Both the position numbers and the translations under genes were made by a program. Below are positions 50,704 through 58,967 of a stretch of 64,000 nucleotides of DNA, piece after piece; the first letter of the stretch is position 1, and the number at the start of each line of letters is the position of its first letter. This DNA is from Variovorax sp. V93 (lineage in GTDB: Bacteria > Pseudomonadota > Gammaproteobacteria > Burkholderiales > Burkholderiaceae_C). Below the pieces are notes generated by a model. The model was not told where the DNA came from, searched no databases, and saw nothing but the letters and a program-made list of their open reading frames with translations. The stretch is taken from NCBI RefSeq assembly GCF_041154485.1, contig NZ_AP028669.1, positions 2,480,001-2,544,000 on the forward strand. Direction: 5' to 3'.

Positions 50704-51111
50704 TCAGACTGGCCGCACGTCGAAGAACGCTTCATCGGTGTCCCCAAGGTCGCGAAAGCCGGCAGTTCGGGCCGCGTCGTAGGCCTTCATCCATCGCCTG
50801 GCGAGCGCCATCTCTTCTCTCGTGAGATCGGCTTCGCTGGACTCGCTGGCATTGTGGAAGGCGCGCAATGCACGCATGACGTCGCCGCCGAGATGCCGGT
50901 CGAGCTCGCGCCGGAAGCGCTGCTCCGAGACCTTGACGGCGTCCGCTGCCGGGTGCGGGTAGTCGGCAAGCCGCACGGTGTAGGCAACCCGGGGTTCGGG
51001 CTCGATGTCTTCGAACCTGAAAGGCGGGTCTTCCGAGGCATCGATCTGCCGGATCGTGGCCTCTTGCGTTGGAGCCGCAGCCTGGGGGTAAAAAAGTTCG
51101 GCTTGGTTCAT
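50704..51111 (-). CDS. Hypothetical protein near an SOS box
   Basis: 135 residues from the ATG at 51111 (MNQAELFYPQAAAPTQ), chosen because AGGAG lies 8 nt upstream; the ATG at 51117 is too close to that site. The chain is acidic at the N-terminus and helical at the C-terminal half (FRRELDRHLGGDVMRALRAFH, REEMALARRWMKAYDAAR). No family is recognised. A strong LexA-type box at 51187-51202 lies 76 bp upstream, so the gene may be damage-inducible. Confidence 0.65.
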   Translation of the reverse strand: MNQAELFYPQAAAPTQEATIRQIDASEDPPFRFEDIEPEPRVAYTVRLADYPHPAADAVKVSEQRFRRELDRHLGGDVMRALRAFHNASESSEADLTREEMALARRWMKAYDAARTAGFRDLGDTDEAFFDVRPV

Positions 51112-51186
51112 GTTCATTTCTCCTGCGTCTTCTTGCTGGAAAGCGCCTGACCTTCGAACGGGTATCTCGACCCTCCGCATCAAGAC

Positions 51187-51202
51187 TGTATGAATATACA
51201 GT
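51187..51202. promoter_or_regulatory. LexA (SOS) box
   Basis: CTGTATGAATATACAG fits the CTG-N10-CAG LexA consensus with an AT-rich alternating centre, very close to the E. coli site. TAATAT at 51203-51208 could be the -10 box of a plus-strand promoter that it covers. Facing the minus strand it would control the gene starting at 51111. Confidence 0.75.
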
Positions 51203-51208
51203 AATATT

Positions 51209-51310
51209 GCGCTTGAACCCACTTTTGCAGTTGCCCCCGAATCTTGGTTTTGCGGGGCCCTTGGCGACATCGCCGAGGATTCCGCCCAGCCGTGTGCTGG
51301 GCGTTTTTTT
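51209..51310 (+). ncRNA. Candidate SOS-controlled small RNA
   Basis: On the plus strand a LexA-box promoter candidate is followed about 100 nt later by a strong intrinsic terminator, with no plausible coding frame between them and no upstream plus-strand gene for the terminator to serve. A small GGCG-ACAT-CGCC stem lies at 51263-51274. The 5' end is only a guess from the -10 box. Confidence 0.35.
51283..51310 (+). terminator. Intrinsic terminator
   Basis: CGCCCAGC-CGTGT-GCTGGGCG (51283-51303) is followed by seven T. It faces right and has no T run on the other strand, so it serves plus-strand transcription. Confidence 0.85.
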
Positions 51311-51378
51311 ATCTGATGCGACCGGACAGTCGAGGTTGTCCGACATGCCGAAGCGCGGATCCGGACGAGCATCGCGCC

Positions 51379-51663
51379 ATGCAGCCACTCCGCCGGATTG
51401 CAGTCACTGTGATCGAAGAGGAAGAGGGCGCCTACCGCTGGCGCCTGATCGAGTTCGAGGGCAAAGGCTGGCATGTTCTCAGCCAGCAGTCGAGGTCCAT
51501 GAAGACCTACAAGGCCGCGATGGCCGCCGGGCTGCTCGAGTTGCAGAAGATGGTCGACGATCTTGATGCCGGGCCGCGCGAGGATGAGCCCGAGCCCGCG
51601 AAGGCCAGAAAGAAGAGCGGCTCTGTCTTCGGTTTCGGATTCGGGCTGCCGAAGATAGGGTGA
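51379..51663 (+). CDS. Small hypothetical protein
   Basis: 94 residues from the ATG at 51379 (MQPLRRIAVTVIEEEEG). The N-terminal part has a beta-strand pattern (YRWRLIEFEGKGWHVLSQ) and the C-terminal part is Glu/Lys-rich, ending in a Gly/Phe-rich FGFGFGLPKIG. The family is not recognised. It is the last normal-composition gene before the AT-rich insertion. Confidence 0.6.
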   Translation: MQPLRRIAVTVIEEEEGAYRWRLIEFEGKGWHVLSQQSRSMKTYKAAMAAGLLELQKMVDDLDAGPREDEPEPAKARKKSGSVFGFGFGLPKIG

Positions 51664-51665
51664 GG

Positions 51666-51732
51666 CGCCTCAAAAGGAAATGCCCGCTACCTTTTGAGCA
51701 GTGGGTCCAGAGGCCTAGCAGTCGGCAGTGGC
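51666..51732. repeat. Left direct repeat of a tRNA-Asn-linked insertion (decayed)
   Basis: This segment is an imperfect copy of 53333-53406, sharing CAAAAGGAAATG, CGCTACCTT, TCCAGAGGCCT and the final AGTGGC in the same order. In the right copy AGTGGC includes the 3' CCA end of tRNA-Asn, and similarity fades just inside the tRNA. It is best read as a degraded attachment site or duplicated tRNA flank. Confidence 0.65.
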
Positions 51733-51784
51733 CCCAGCACCCGCAGAAGCACGAATGCTCGGTCTCATTGAACCTGGGGCATCC

Positions 51785-52699
51785 TTAGAGCGATTCAGCA
51801 GCCTGTTTTTCAACTTCATAAACAGGCAATCCTTTGATCATGTCAAGTCGCTTGTTTGCCGTTACATATGAAAGATTGCCGTATTCATCTCTGCTTTCAC
51901 GGTAGTTGGATGGCGAATATGCGGCTTCAACTGACAAGACTTCAACCCTGTCGTTTAATAAATCTTTGCGAACATAGAAAGCATTGTTGCCAGCCGCGTT
52001 TGTCCCAACCAGTGCATAGCCTTTCTTGTCTGCAAGATAAGTCATGGCTGCGAGTGAGGCGCCCCAATACAGATTCGAATGATGGATATTGGTCCTGTAA
52101 AAGTCGGCTTGGTAGGGAATGGTAATTTTTCTATTTGCCCCAAATACAGGATTGTATTCGCAAATAAGTATGCGTGGCTTGAAGCTTTTTATTGCTTCGA
52201 GTATGAAAAAATCGTTGCCGTCCAGGTCTATGGACAGTATCCCTAAATCTTCTTCGAAGCCGCTTGCTGCGAGTATGTCTTCAATATTTTCCTTTGTAAT
52301 GAATCTGTCGACTGAATTCAAGTGGTGTTTCCAGTAGAAGTATGAGTTTTTTAATCGCTGGATGTTGGACGTAGAGCCGTCGATTACGAAGCCTTTCCAA
52401 TCGTCCTTCATTAGCAAGAAGCGGCAGTTGGACTCGAAAAAATCTTCCACCCCAAACTCAATGAAAGTTTTATTTTTTATTTCTATTGACTTTGTCAGGT
52501 GCTGGATGATTCCATCCTCACCCCATTGTGAAAAAACCTTGAACTCGTAGTCTTTAAGATTTTTGGTTGTCCTGCCATCATTCAGGCTGGAGAGTATGAT
52601 GCCTTGATTGATCTTTATCTCATCGAATCTCTGATTGATGTTGGCGAGGGTCGACAAAGCTTGTTTAAGCCTGGCGATTGCTTTTTTCAAGTAGTTCAT
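51785..52699 (-). CDS. FkbM-like SAM methyltransferase, AT-rich foreign gene
   Basis: 304 residues. The FkbM-type core is visible: FIEFGVEDFFESNCRFLL, WKGFVIDGS, the D/N-containing LGILSIDLDGNDFFILEAI and RILICEYNPVFG. A coiled N-terminal segment (IARLKQALSTLANINQRFDEI) is typical of glycan-linked members. Such enzymes O-methylate sugars or polyketides. Base composition and codons (many AAA, ATT, TTT) differ sharply from all neighbours, so it was acquired recently. It lies between two direct repeats next to tRNA-Asn, without glycosyltransferases nearby. Confidence 0.85.
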   Translation of the reverse strand: MNYLKKAIARLKQALSTLANINQRFDEIKINQGIILSSLNDGRTTKNLKDYEFKVFSQWGEDGIIQHLTKSIEIKNKTFIEFGVEDFFESNCRFLLMKDDWKGFVIDGSTSNIQRLKNSYFYWKHHLNSVDRFITKENIEDILAASGFEEDLGILSIDLDGNDFFILEAIKSFKPRILICEYNPVFGANRKITIPYQADFYRTNIHHSNLYWGASLAAMTYLADKKGYALVGTNAAGNNAFYVRKDLLNDRVEVLSVEAAYSPSNYRESRDEYGNLSYVTANKRLDMIKGLPVYEVEKQAAESL

Positions 52700-53045
52700 G
52701 TTGGCTCTTTTGCTGATGAGTGCGTTGGTTCCAGGCGACGCACGTTTGTCGGGTGTTGCGCAACAATTCGCGCCATTGAGTGATAAACATCAACCCAGCC
52801 GCCGTACCCAGCAAATGATCCTGAGGGTTCAAGACAATTCGAAGTGCAGTCCGGAACCTGGCGATAAAAGCAGGTTAGGGGTGCCAGAAGCCTGCGCAAA
52901 GTGACATTTGTCCTTTTTCATATGAGTGAAACGCCCCGGTTCTTCGTCTTCGATGGCGATCACCCGTGATCGACCGCGACCGTAATGACGAAGACGGGCT
53001 ATCAGGACGTGCTGACTTGTGCAACCCTGGCAATCGGGCGGGGTT
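52700..53045. other. Gene-free debris inside the insertion
   Basis: No convincing gene. Short frames on both strands are unrelated to anything that I know. The stretch lies between the FkbM gene and a probable transposase fragment and is likely to be insertion debris. Confidence 0.5.
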
Positions 53046-53180
53046 TGGGAGGCGATCGGACACACGCTATCGGCGAACCTGATTCAGCTGTGGCTGATGC
53101 AGTACGACCGGGGCGAGCTCAGCACCAAGGAGGCCGAAGCATCGGGCATCGCGGAGTAAGAAGCCAAGGTCACGGCCTCG
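53046..53180 (+). pseudogene. Probable transposase OrfA fragment (IS3-like)
   Basis: The plus frame reads WEAIGHTLSANLIQLWLMQY, then DRGELSTKEAEASGIAE, a TAA stop where a tyrosine codon would be expected, and EAKVTA. This resembles, from memory, the central part of OrfA of IS3-like elements in Comamonadaceae (NLIQLW, YDRGEL, YEAK). Neither end of the element nor a second frame could be found, so it is a remnant. Confidence 0.4.
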
Positions 53181-53332
53181 GGGTGGCCGGCTTCACCTGC
53201 ATCCGGGTTGCCACGGGCGGTGGCGGGCGCGATCGACGGGTTGATCTCCCCGAGGATGCGGCGGCCACGGGCTGTGGCCAGCCTCGCGGGGCATGCCTCG
53301 GCGACTACTGGATATTTGGCGATTGCCAAACA
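53181..53332. other. Gene-free debris inside the insertion, right part
   Basis: No convincing gene on either strand. It separates the transposase remnant from the right direct repeat and has a GC-rich composition, unlike the FkbM gene. Nothing else is recognised in it. Confidence 0.5.
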
Positions 53333-53406
53333 AGACGCCCCAAAAGGAAATGCCCCGCTACCTTGTGAGTAGCGGGGCATCCAGAGGCCTTGCGGCTTGT
53401 AGTGGC
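53333..53406. repeat. Right direct repeat, including tRNA-Asn terminator
   Basis: The right copy of the repeat seen at 51666-51732. It spans the transcription terminator of tRNA-Asn and ends with the 3' CCA of the tRNA, as an attachment site would. Confidence 0.65.
53350..53380 (-). terminator. Terminator of tRNA-Asn
   Basis: ATGCCCCGCTAC-CTTGTGA-GTAGCGGGGCAT is a perfect 12-bp stem with a 7-nt loop. Read on the minus strand it is followed by TTCCTTTTG, and it begins 22 nt after the tRNA 3' end. Confidence 0.9.
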
Positions 53407-53478
53407 TCCTCGACCTGGGCTCGAACCAGGGACCTACGGATTAACAGTCCGGCGCTCTACCGACTGAGCTATCGAGGA
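53403..53478 (-). tRNA. tRNA-Asn (anticodon GTT)
   Basis: 76 nt on the minus strand with an encoded CCA end. The acceptor arms TCCTCGA and TCGAGGA pair, the anticodon loop is CTGTTAA with GTT at 53443-53445, and the T arm has GGTTCGAGCCC. All cloverleaf elements are present. Confidence 0.97.
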
Positions 53479-53568
53479 ACAAGCCTCAGATTATAGCGTG
53501 ATTTTTTGGGCCTTTCGAGCGCACCAATGCGGACGCAATAAATTTCTGAAAATTTTTGGGGCCCGCGC

Positions 53569-55737
53569 TCAGAGCGACACGCTCAACCCCAGGCGCAGCG
53601 TGCGCGGCGCACCTGGAAAGAGATAGACGTGGCCGAACTGGTAGGGCGATTCCTTCCAGTAGCGGCGGTCGAACAGGTTGTCGATGGCGATGCTCCAGCT
53701 CGTGTTCACGCCGCGCAACCGCGTGTCGTAGCGCAGCACCGCATCGACGCGTGTCCATGAGGGCAGCGCGATCGAACCATCGGGCAGCACGTTGCGGCGG
53801 CCTTCATGCGAGAGCTGTCCGAGCAGCTCGAGACCCGGCACCGAAGCCACGCGGTAGCCGGCCTGCGCGCGCAGCACCTGCTTGGGCACGTTGGTGGGCG
53901 ACTGGCCGTTGGTGACGGGCTCGGCCGTGCTTCCGCGGCGCTTGGCATCGATCAATGTCAGGCTGCCCGCAAGGCGCCAGGGCCCCGTGTTCCACTGCGC
54001 GCCCGCTTCGAGTCCGCGGTGCACGGCGCTGCCGTCGTAGCGTCCGTCGCAGGGCGTGGTGCCGAGCCGGTTGCAGGCATCGAGGTTCGTCATCGGGCGC
54101 TTGATGTCGAACCATGCGAGCTGCCAGGCGAAGGCGTCGCTGCCGCCCTTGAGCCCGAGCTCCCATTGGCGCGAGGTCAGCGCGGGCAGCGCCTCGCCGG
54201 CATTGGTGTATTGCGAGCTCTTGTTCGGCACCACCTGCGACTCGACGCCCTTGCCCCAGCTCGCATAGGCCAGGAGACCTGGCTGGATGGCGAAGCTGGC
54301 GGCGATCCATGGGGTGGTGATGCCGTCCTTGTAGCCGGTGGGGCGCGTGCCATCGGTGCGGATGCTGTCGCGGTCCAGCCGCGTGTGGCGCACGCCGAGC
54401 CAGGTGGTGAAACGGCTGTTCCAGCGGATCGCGTCCTGCACCGAGAGCTCGGTGGAACGCTCGTCGCGGTTGGTGTTGGCGTCGGTCAGCGTGGGGTCGG
54501 GCGGCACGATGGCCGTGGCCCAGACGTTGCCGGTGCCGACGTAGTTGTAGGCCTGGTCCTGGAAGCGGTTGCGCACGCGGCTCGCGAGCAGGCCGAAGCC
54601 GAGCTCGTGCCGCACGCTGCCGGTCATCACGTTGCCCTTGAGATTCAGGCTGCCGGCCGTTTGCGTGCGCCGCTCGTTCTCGCTGCGGAAGTCGTAGAAG
54701 TCGAAGGTGCCGTCGGAGCAATAGCGGTCGTAATTGCCCTCGGCACCGCAGCCGAAGGCATAGGCCAGCCGGTCATTGGTCTTGAGCCTTTGCTGGCCGA
54801 TCTGCGCGCTCCAGCGCCAGTCGGCATTGAGCGCCTGGCTGAAGCGCACGCTGCCTGTGAGCGCGTTGAACTCCGAAGGCTGCGACCACGGCTGGTTGTT
54901 GAGGTTGATCTTGGGGTCCACCGGCGCGGGCAGCGTGCTCCCCAGCAGGCTGAAGCCGTTCTGGCTTGGCTGCGTCTTGTGGCTGCGCTCGATCTCGAAC
55001 TCGAGCACCGAATCGCGCGTGATGCGCCAGTCGCCAGCCAGCGAGAACAGGTTGCGGTTGCCGTCGAGGTTGTGCACGAGCGGCTTGAGGTTTTCGTTCG
55101 CCACGTTGAGGCGATAGCCGAACTCGCGGTTCGCACCGAAGCGCCCGCCCAGGTCGAGCGCGCCGAGCACGCTGCCGCGGCTGGTGGTTTCGATGCGCAG
55201 CGTGCGCAGGTCCTGCTCGGTGGGCCGCTTGACCACGTAGTTGACCAGGCCGCCCGGCGCGCTGGTGCCGGCCTGGATTCCACTGGTGCCGCGCAGGATC
55301 TCGATGCGCTCCTTGTTGTCGAGCGGGATCGATGTCTCGGCGCTGATCGGCAGGCCCTCGCGCCGGTAGTTGAAACGGTTGTCCAGCACGAAGCCGCGCA
55401 CCGTGAGGTAGTCCCAGTAGCCGGCCGAGTTGTAGGCGTCGGTCACCGAGGAATCGAACTGTGTGAGGTCGGCGAGGCGGCGCGCACCGCTCGCGCGAAG
55501 CTGCGTGCTGTCGACCACCGTGGCCGAGAGCGGCAGTTCGCGCAGCGGCACGTCGCCGAAGCCGCTCAACTCGGCTTGCGGGGCTGCGCTGCTTTCGTTC
55601 ACCGTGACGGCGGGCAGATCGGTTGGCTGCTGGGCCTGCGCGCCGCCGGCCGCCAGAAGAAGGGCGATGCCCACTGCATGAGAGATCGGCGACAGCGGCC
55701 AGGATCGGGATTGCTTTTGTGTCATTGGTTCATTCAT
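53569..55737 (-). CDS. TonB-dependent outer-membrane receptor encoded with thiamin genes
   Basis: 722 residues from the ATG at 55737, which overlaps the thiE stop by 4 bp. It has a signal peptide (HAVGIALLLAAGGAQA), a TonB-box-like PAVTVNES, a plug domain (SAGYWDYLTVRGFVLDNRF, ERIEILRGTSGIQAG, GGLVNYVVKRPT) and a 22-strand-type barrel. By similarity it belongs to the siderophore-receptor group, but its translational coupling to thiE suggests uptake of thiamin or a thiamin precursor. The substrate is inference. The chain ends in SVSL rather than an aromatic residue. Confidence 0.9.
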   Translation of the reverse strand: MNEPMTQKQSRSWPLSPISHAVGIALLLAAGGAQAQQPTDLPAVTVNESSAAPQAELSGFGDVPLRELPLSATVVDSTQLRASGARRLADLTQFDSSVTDAYNSAGYWDYLTVRGFVLDNRFNYRREGLPISAETSIPLDNKERIEILRGTSGIQAGTSAPGGLVNYVVKRPTEQDLRTLRIETTSRGSVLGALDLGGRFGANREFGYRLNVANENLKPLVHNLDGNRNLFSLAGDWRITRDSVLEFEIERSHKTQPSQNGFSLLGSTLPAPVDPKINLNNQPWSQPSEFNALTGSVRFSQALNADWRWSAQIGQQRLKTNDRLAYAFGCGAEGNYDRYCSDGTFDFYDFRSENERRTQTAGSLNLKGNVMTGSVRHELGFGLLASRVRNRFQDQAYNYVGTGNVWATAIVPPDPTLTDANTNRDERSTELSVQDAIRWNSRFTTWLGVRHTRLDRDSIRTDGTRPTGYKDGITTPWIAASFAIQPGLLAYASWGKGVESQVVPNKSSQYTNAGEALPALTSRQWELGLKGGSDAFAWQLAWFDIKRPMTNLDACNRLGTTPCDGRYDGSAVHRGLEAGAQWNTGPWRLAGSLTLIDAKRRGSTAEPVTNGQSPTNVPKQVLRAQAGYRVASVPGLELLGQLSHEGRRNVLPDGSIALPSWTRVDAVLRYDTRLRGVNTSWSIAIDNLFDRRYWKESPYQFGHVYLFPGAPRTLRLGLSVSL

Positions 55738-56678
55738 GCGGAGGCGGCGCCCATGGCCGCCATCCATTGCGCGGCCGTGGCCTCGGGATCTTCTGCGGCG
55801 ACGAGCGCGCGCACCACGGCGACCGAGCCGACGCCGGTGGCCAGCACCTCGGGCAGCCGCACCGCATCGATGCCGCCGATGCCCACCTGCGGATAGCCGT
55901 GCAGCAGGCGCGCATAGGCCGCAAGACGCGCCACGCCCTGCGGCGCGGTCGCCATCTTCTTGAGGGTGGTCGGATACACCGCGCCCATCGCGATGTAGCT
56001 CGGGCTCACCGCATCGGCGCGCACCATCTCGGCATAGCCGTGGGTGCTGACGCCCAGCCGCAGGCCCGCATCGCGGATCTGCCGCACCTGTTCGGGCGAG
56101 AGCGCGTCGAGGTCTTCCTGGCCCAGGTGCACGCCATAGGCACCCGCGGCGATGGCCGTCTGCCAGTGGTCGTTGATGAAGAGCAGCGCGCCCGTGCCGC
56201 GCACGGCATCGACGGCCGCGTGCACTTCTTGTTCAGTGGCTGCCGCGTCGTCGGACTTGAAGCGCAGCTGCACTGTGGGAACGCCGGCGCGCGCCATGCG
56301 GCCGACCCATTGCGCATCGGGCAGCACGGCGTAGAGGCCGAGCCGTTCGGGGCAGGGCGCGAAGGCGTCGGCGCGCGCGGTGGGCGGAAACGCGCGCAGG
56401 CCGAAATCGGCGGGCGTCTCGGGCCATTGGTTCGCATCGAACGCACCGGTGCGCACCGTCTGCGCCTGCCACGCCCGTGCCAGGCATTCGGCATCGATCT
56501 CGATGAAGCCGAGCGCCGTGCAGGCTTGCTTCGCGCCGCGATACACCGGGTCGTCCGAGGAAAAGCGGCCCGCCGAAATGGCCGCGGCCGTGGCGGCGCC
56601 GAAGCGCAGCCCGTGGGCTGCGACGATGGCGTGGGAGACGGCGCGGGAATCGGCGTGGGAGTCGGTTGAAGCGTTCAT
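55734..56678 (-). CDS. thiE: Thiamin-phosphate synthase with N-terminal extension
   Basis: 314 residues, about 100 more than usual. The C-terminal 205 residues are a ThiE barrel: [56 protein letters not shown] and VGIGGIDA then GVGSVAVV. ThiE joins the pyrimidine and thiazole phosphates to make thiamin phosphate. The first 107 residues ([22 protein letters not shown] and onward) are an unidentified domain, possibly a degenerate piece of a pyrimidine kinase. 4-bp overlaps with thiG upstream and the receptor gene downstream indicate one coupled transcript. Confidence 0.92.
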   Translation of the reverse strand: MNASTDSHADSRAVSHAIVAAHGLRFGAATAAAISAGRFSSDDPVYRGAKQACTALGFIEIDAECLARAWQAQTVRTGAFDANQWPETPADFGLRAFPPTARADAFAPCPERLGLYAVLPDAQWVGRMARAGVPTVQLRFKSDDAAATEQEVHAAVDAVRGTGALLFINDHWQTAIAAGAYGVHLGQEDLDALSPEQVRQIRDAGLRLGVSTHGYAEMVRADAVSPSYIAMGAVYPTTLKKMATAPQGVARLAAYARLLHGYPQVGIGGIDAVRLPEVLATGVGSVAVVRALVAAEDPEATAAQWMAAMGAASA

Positions 56679-57499
56679 GCTGCGTGATGCCAGAAGGGCG
56701 TGCCGAGCACCGGCGTGCTGGGCTGCGCCGAGTCCTGCGCGGCCATGGCACCGGCGCGGTGGGCCGCGCGGCCGGCCTGCACGGCGTCGGCAAATGCGCC
56801 GGCCATCGACACCGGGTCCTGCGCCAGCGCCACGGCGGTGTTGAGCAGCACGCCGTCGTAGCCCCATTCCATGACCTGGCAGGCATGCGATGGCAGGCCC
56901 AGGCCCGCATCGACCAGCATCGGCACGTCGAGCCGCTCGCGCAGCAACTGCAGCGCGTAGGGATTGACAGGCCCGCGGCCGGTGCCGATGGGTGCCGCCC
57001 AGGGCATCACGGCCTGGCAGCCGACGTCGACCAGCCGCTGGCACAGCACGAGGTCCTCGGTGCAATAGGGCAGCACCTGGAAGCCGTCGCGGATCAGCTG
57101 CGATGCGGCGTCGACGAGGTTCAGCGTGTCGGGCTGCAGCGTGTAGTCGTCGCCGATGAGTTCGAGCTTGATCCAGGGCGTGTCGAACAGCTCGCGCGCC
57201 ATCTGCGCGGTGGCAATCACTTCCTGCACGCTGTGGCAGCCGGCGGTGTTGGGCAGCACGGGCACTGCGAGCCGGCGCAGCAGCTCCCAGAAGCCGTTGC
57301 CGCTGTCGCTTGCGCCGGGGCTGGCGGACTGGCGGCGCAGCGAGGCCGTCAGCATGGCGGGCCTGGCGCGCTTCACCGCGGCTTCGAGCAGGTCCGGCGA
57401 GGGATAGCGCGCGGTGCCCAGCAGCAGGCGGCTCTGGAAGGTCTGGCCGTAGAGGACCAGCGGGTCGTTGTCCGGATTGGAAGATGCGGTCGTTGTCAT
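56675..57499 (-). CDS. thiG: Thiazole synthase
   Basis: 274 residues from the ATG at 57499 ([13 protein letters not shown]); an ATG at 57517 is possible. The (beta/alpha)8 fold shows [18 protein letters not shown], the Schiff-base Lys in [22 protein letters not shown] and [16 protein letters not shown]. ThiG builds the thiazole phosphate from deoxyxylulose phosphate, dehydroglycine and ThiS-thiocarboxylate. It overlaps thiE by 4 bp and follows thiS. The tail after residue 245 is longer than usual. Confidence 0.94.
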   Translation of the reverse strand: MTTTASSNPDNDPLVLYGQTFQSRLLLGTARYPSPDLLEAAVKRARPAMLTASLRRQSASPGASDSGNGFWELLRRLAVPVLPNTAGCHSVQEVIATAQMARELFDTPWIKLELIGDDYTLQPDTLNLVDAASQLIRDGFQVLPYCTEDLVLCQRLVDVGCQAVMPWAAPIGTGRGPVNPYALQLLRERLDVPMLVDAGLGLPSHACQVMEWGYDGVLLNTAVALAQDPVSMAGAFADAVQAGRAAHRAGAMAAQDSAQPSTPVLGTPFWHHAA

Positions 57500-57535
57500 G
57501 GTGCGTGTTGTCTCCATCTCTGTGGGGTGCCTGGC

Positions 57536-57739
57536 TCAGCCGCCGGTCACGGGGCGGATCACTTCGATACGGTCGTCAGGCTGCAGCCCGCGCGCCGCAT
57601 GGGCCGAGCGCGGCACGAACTCGCGGTTCACGGCCACCGCGAACGGCGGCACGGCATCGAGTGCGGCCAGCGCGTCGATCACGGTGGCGCCGTCCGGCAG
57701 CGCGAAGGGCTTGTCGTTGATCAGGACGTTCATCGTCAT
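57536..57739 (-). CDS. thiS: Sulfur carrier protein ThiS
   Basis: 67 residues with the ubiquitin-like ThiS pattern MNVLINDKPFALPDGATV, FAVAVNREFVPRS and the C-terminal Gly-Gly (VIRPVTGG) that becomes a thiocarboxylate. The start at 57739 (ATGACGATG) overlaps the thiO stop by 4 bp; the second ATG at 57733 is also possible. It donates sulfur to ThiG. Confidence 0.94.
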   Translation of the reverse strand: MTMNVLINDKPFALPDGATVIDALAALDAVPPFAVAVNREFVPRSAHAARGLQPDDRIEVIRPVTGG

Positions 57740-58827
57740 GCTTGGGAGGTCTCCAGGCCGAGCTTCTGCGCCAGTGCCGAGCGGCCGTCCACGAGCAGCT
57801 CCATGGCCGAATCGAGCACCGCGGGCGCGATCATGAAACCGTGGCGGTACAGGCCGTTGATCTGCAGCACGCGCGGTTGCGGCTGCCGGATGGCGGGCAG
57901 GTTGTCGGGCAGCGTGGGCCGGCATTGGGTCGCGATCTCGAGGATGCGGGCTTCGGCGAAGCCGCTGTGCACCGCGTAGGCTGCGCTGAGCAGTTCGAGC
58001 GTGGAGCGCACGCTGGCGGGTGACATGTCGTCCGACTCGATCTCGGTCGCGCCGATCACGAACACGCTGCCCGGCTTGGGTGCGATGTAGAGCGGATAGC
58101 GCGGATGCACCAGCCGCGTGGGCCGCTGCAGCGCCACCTCGGGCGCGTGCACGCGGATGACCTCGCCGCGCACGCCGCGCAGCGCGTTCCACTGCGGCTT
58201 GGCACCGAGGCCGCGGCAGTCGATCACCCAGTCGGGCTGGCCCGGCGTGCCCGGAGAAAAATCGCCGGGTTCGCGTGGCGACTGCCAATGCAGCTTCACG
58301 CCTGGGCAGGCTTGCAGCGTGGCAAGCAGCGAAGCCAGCAACGCACGGTTGTCGAGCTGGCCTTCGCCCGGAAGGAACAAGCCCTGTGCGAAGCGCTGGC
58401 CGAGCGACGGCTCGAGCGCGGCAATCCCGCTGCCGTCGAGCGTGCGCATCGGCGCGAGTTCGGACACCTGCGTGCCGGTGCGCGCCAGTACGCGCGCGAG
58501 CCGCGCGGCCTCGGCGGCGTCCTGGCGGTGCCACAGCACCAGCGTGCCTTCGCGCTGGAAGAACACAGGCTGCGCCAGCGGCGCCAGCAGCGCGGGCCAG
58601 CGGTCCAGCGCGTACTGCCCCATGCGCACGACCGGCACCGGCGCGACGGCCGATTCGGCCAGCGGCGCGAGCATGGCGGCCGCCACGCGCGCGGCGGCGC
58701 CTTCGGCCTCGGGGCTGCCCGCCTCGAACAGCTCGACCTTGCAGCCGGCTTGCGCGAGCGTGACCGCGAGCAGCCGGCCCATGAGGCCCGCGCCGAGGAT
58801 GGCGGCCGATTGGAATGGGAGGCTCAT
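57736..58827 (-). CDS. thiO: Glycine oxidase / FAD-dependent oxidoreductase ThiO
   Basis: 363 residues. The N-terminal FAD motif reads SAAILGAGLMGRLLAVTLAQAG with the acceptor Glu in KVELFEAGS, and the substrate domain carries RGEVIRVHAPEV, YPLYIAPKPGSVFVIGATE and NGLYRHGFMIAPAV. ThiO oxidises glycine to dehydroglycine for thiazole formation, the oxygen-dependent alternative to ThiH. It is the first gene of thiO-thiS-thiG-thiE-receptor. No TPP riboswitch is seen in its upstream region, which is filled by an inverted-repeat element. Confidence 0.92.
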   Translation of the reverse strand: MSLPFQSAAILGAGLMGRLLAVTLAQAGCKVELFEAGSPEAEGAAARVAAAMLAPLAESAVAPVPVVRMGQYALDRWPALLAPLAQPVFFQREGTLVLWHRQDAAEAARLARVLARTGTQVSELAPMRTLDGSGIAALEPSLGQRFAQGLFLPGEGQLDNRALLASLLATLQACPGVKLHWQSPREPGDFSPGTPGQPDWVIDCRGLGAKPQWNALRGVRGEVIRVHAPEVALQRPTRLVHPRYPLYIAPKPGSVFVIGATEIESDDMSPASVRSTLELLSAAYAVHSGFAEARILEIATQCRPTLPDNLPAIRQPQPRVLQINGLYRHGFMIAPAVLDSAMELLVDGRSALAQKLGLETSQA

Positions 58828-58832
58828 GGCCT

Positions 58833-58936
58833 TGCTCCTTCCCCCGCTGGGGGAAGGTTGGGATGGGGGCGGGCAGAGCGCTCGGTAGACACGCCGCTTG
58901 CCCCCACCCCAGCCCTCCCCCGGGAGGGGAGGGAGA
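58833..58936. repeat. GC-rich inverted-repeat element between thiO and thiD
   Basis: A perfect hairpin CCTTCCCCC-GCT-GGGGGAAGG (58837-58857) and a second GC-rich fold around CCCTCCCCC/GGGAGGGG (about 58912-58932) flank a short spacer with CCCCCACCCC. I recognise this as a repeated intergenic element of Comamonadaceae from memory. It occupies nearly the whole divergent promoter region of two thiamin genes. Confidence 0.55.
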
Positions 58937-58967
58937 AAGGCAGGGCCGGTCGCCGATAATTTTCAGC

